DNA of 64,000 nucleotides from CAVTOO01 sp963736355 (lineage in GTDB: Bacteria; Pseudomonadota; Alphaproteobacteria; Rhizobiales; Xanthobacteraceae). Both the position numbers and the translations under genes were made by a program. Positions 63,043 to 64,000 of this stretch are shown one piece after another. The first letter of the stretch is position 1; the number at the start of each line of letters is the position of its first letter. The notes below the pieces were generated by a model. That model was given only the letters and a program-made list of their open reading frames with translations, made no database searches and was not told where the DNA came from. The DNA lies in the NCBI GenBank assembly GCA_963736355.1, contig CAVTOO010000007.1:248001-312000 (forward strand). The letters run 5' to 3'.

Positions 63043-64000
63043 TCAGCACGGCGGAGGTGTAGCGGTGACGAGCTTCGGGTCGATCTTCTTTAACCCGTCA
63101 GTCCAGATGAAACCCGACAGATCGGTCGGTCCTGTCGCGCCGCCGGTGCGCTGAAGCCATTTGCTGATGCTGCAGAAATCGTCGAAGAAGCCCTGATCGA
63201 TCGCGAGCACGCGCTCGCTGAGATCGTATTGTTCCTTGGCGGCCTTCTCATCGATACCGAATTTGACCTGAACGTATTTGGCGACTTCCGGAAAATTCTT
63301 GGCTGCAAACTCAGCACCCTGACGCGTCGCGCGGACAAACTTCGTGGCTGCATCGGCATTTTCCGGCGTTGCAAGCCAACCTGGCCGCGCGCCGAGAATG
63401 TTGTAACCGCGGACATAGCCCACAGCATTCGAGAGCTGATGGACCTTATCGCCGCAAAGCTCCTGAGCCTTCCAGCCATTCGGCTGCCAGATGAAGAAGC
63501 CATCGATATCGCCGCGGCACAGCGCAATCGGCAGGTTCGGCGGATCGAGGTTCTTGACGGTGACCGATGCGGGGTCGACCTTGTTCTTGGTCAGATATTC
63601 CGACACGAACCAGGAGCCGGTCGAGCCGACGCGCGTCGCAACCGTCTTGCCGACGAGATCCTTGGCTTCCTTGATTGCCTTGCTGGTGACGACGACGTAG
63701 CCCCTGTCGTCGCGCTGAACCGCGGCAACAACGCGATAGTCGCCGTTTGAATTCTGCCAGTACTGCAATCCGGGAAGATCACCGCTGGTGATCAGATCGC
63801 CGGCGCCGGTCTTGAAGGTCTGGAATGCCGTAGTGCCGGACGGAAAGATGCGGAACGACACATCGAGGCCGGCTTCCTTGTAGATGCCCTTGGCGTCGGC
63901 CATCCACATCGCGTCCAGCGTGACGCCGGGCGTTGCAAAGACCGTCAGCTTGGTCAGCGGCGCCTGCGCAGACGCCGGCATGACTGCGCCCATTACTGCA
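63043..64000 (-). CDS. ABC transporter substrate-binding protein, NMT1/TauA-like (partial)
   Basis: At least 318 residues are inside the window; the N-terminal signal peptide runs past the edge (the visible part ends VMPASAQA). Mature sequence starts KLTVFATPGVTLDAMWMADAKG, with the class-typical GTTAFQTFKTGAGDLITSGD, KDLVGKTVATRVGSTGSWFV and ALCRGDIDGFFIWQPNG. It is a periplasmic binding protein of the nitrate/taurine/thiamine-precursor superfamily, the receptor for the ATPase and permease that follow on the same strand (37-base gap). Confidence 0.86.
   Translation of the reverse strand, partial: AVMGAVMPASAQAPLTKLTVFATPGVTLDAMWMADAKGIYKEAGLDVSFRIFPSGTTAFQTFKTGAGDLITSGDLPGLQYWQNSNGDYRVVAAVQRDDRGYVVVTSKAIKEAKDLVGKTVATRVGSTGSWFVSEYLTKNKVDPASVTVKNLDPPNLPIALCRGDIDGFFIWQPNGWKAQELCGDKVHQLSNAVGYVRGYNILGARPGWLATPENADAATKFVRATRQGAEFAAKNFPEVAKYVQVKFGIDEKAAKEQYDLSERVLAIDQGFFDDFCSISKWLQRTGGATGPTDLSGFIWTDGLKKIDPKLVTATPPPC

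Noticed and set aside
1..64000. tRNA, rRNA, riboswitch, phage or plasmid functions
   Set aside because: I looked for cloverleaf-type palindromes, rRNA-like conserved stretches, integrase and replication proteins, and saw none I could support.

Overview
The window is GC-rich, densely coded DNA (no gene-free stretch over 300 bases) that reads like an alphaproteobacterium of the Hyphomicrobiales, in the Bradyrhizobium/Nitrobacteraceae/Xanthobacteraceae neighbourhood. The basis is the family mix (several Bug/TctC receptors, MmgE/PrpD proteins, a branched-chain-type ABC set, a TRAP set, a long PutA, a small FPASDP protein) and short palindromic intergenic repeats of the type common in that group. 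I see no rRNA, tRNA, CRISPR array, phage or transposase. It looks like an accessory catabolic region made of many small uptake-plus-enzyme modules.

Layout. 0-5 kb: the end of a solute-binding protein, a minus-strand aconitase-type dehydratase pair, a fused iron-type ABC permease and an aldo/keto reductase. 5-18.3 kb: a probable acyl-CoA catabolic island with NDP-forming acyl-CoA synthetase, alpha/beta hydrolase and double-EthD protein on minus, then MmgE/PrpD, thiolase-like protein, DUF35 OB-fold partner, acyl-CoA dehydrogenase and a livKHMGF-type transporter on plus. 18.4-22.5 kb: LOG-family protein, glutathione S-transferase, flavin-reductase-like protein, membrane sulfatase/transferase. 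22.5-31 kb: three metallo-beta-lactamase-fold hydrolases, a second MmgE/PrpD, a TPP enzyme, a SnoaL-like protein and an orphan Bug receptor. 31-35.4 kb: IclR regulator, TIM-barrel epimerase-like protein, enolase-superfamily enzyme, two tandem NTF2-like paralogs and a 58-aa protein. 35.6-39 kb: PutA.

39.1-46.9 kb is the most clearly interpretable pathway: 3-dehydroshikimate dehydratase fused to an HPPD-like domain, shikimate/quinate dehydrogenase, two overlapping GntR regulators, a divergent TRAP transporter and type II dehydroquinase. Together they would import quinate/shikimate-type acids and carry them to protocatechuate. 47-48.6 kb holds four small envelope or stress-type proteins. 48.7-54.4 kb: a complete tricarboxylate transporter (receptor, TctB, TctA), an alpha/beta hydrolase, another receptor and an Asp/Glu-racemase/maleate-isomerase family enzyme. 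54.4-64 kb: MFS permease, DUF6282 amidohydrolase, flavin reductase plus flavin-dependent monooxygenase, AbrB-type permease, a triple-RidA protein and a taurine/nitrate-type ABC transporter cut by the window edge.

A striking property of the sequence itself is the number of single-base indels that break otherwise well-conserved genes. They are dense in 13.6-17.3 kb and especially 43.7-46.4 kb, and scattered elsewhere. Most can be repaired by one inserted or deleted base and leave perfect family sequence on both sides, so I favour uncorrected sequencing error over real decay. Spans below follow the repaired genes.
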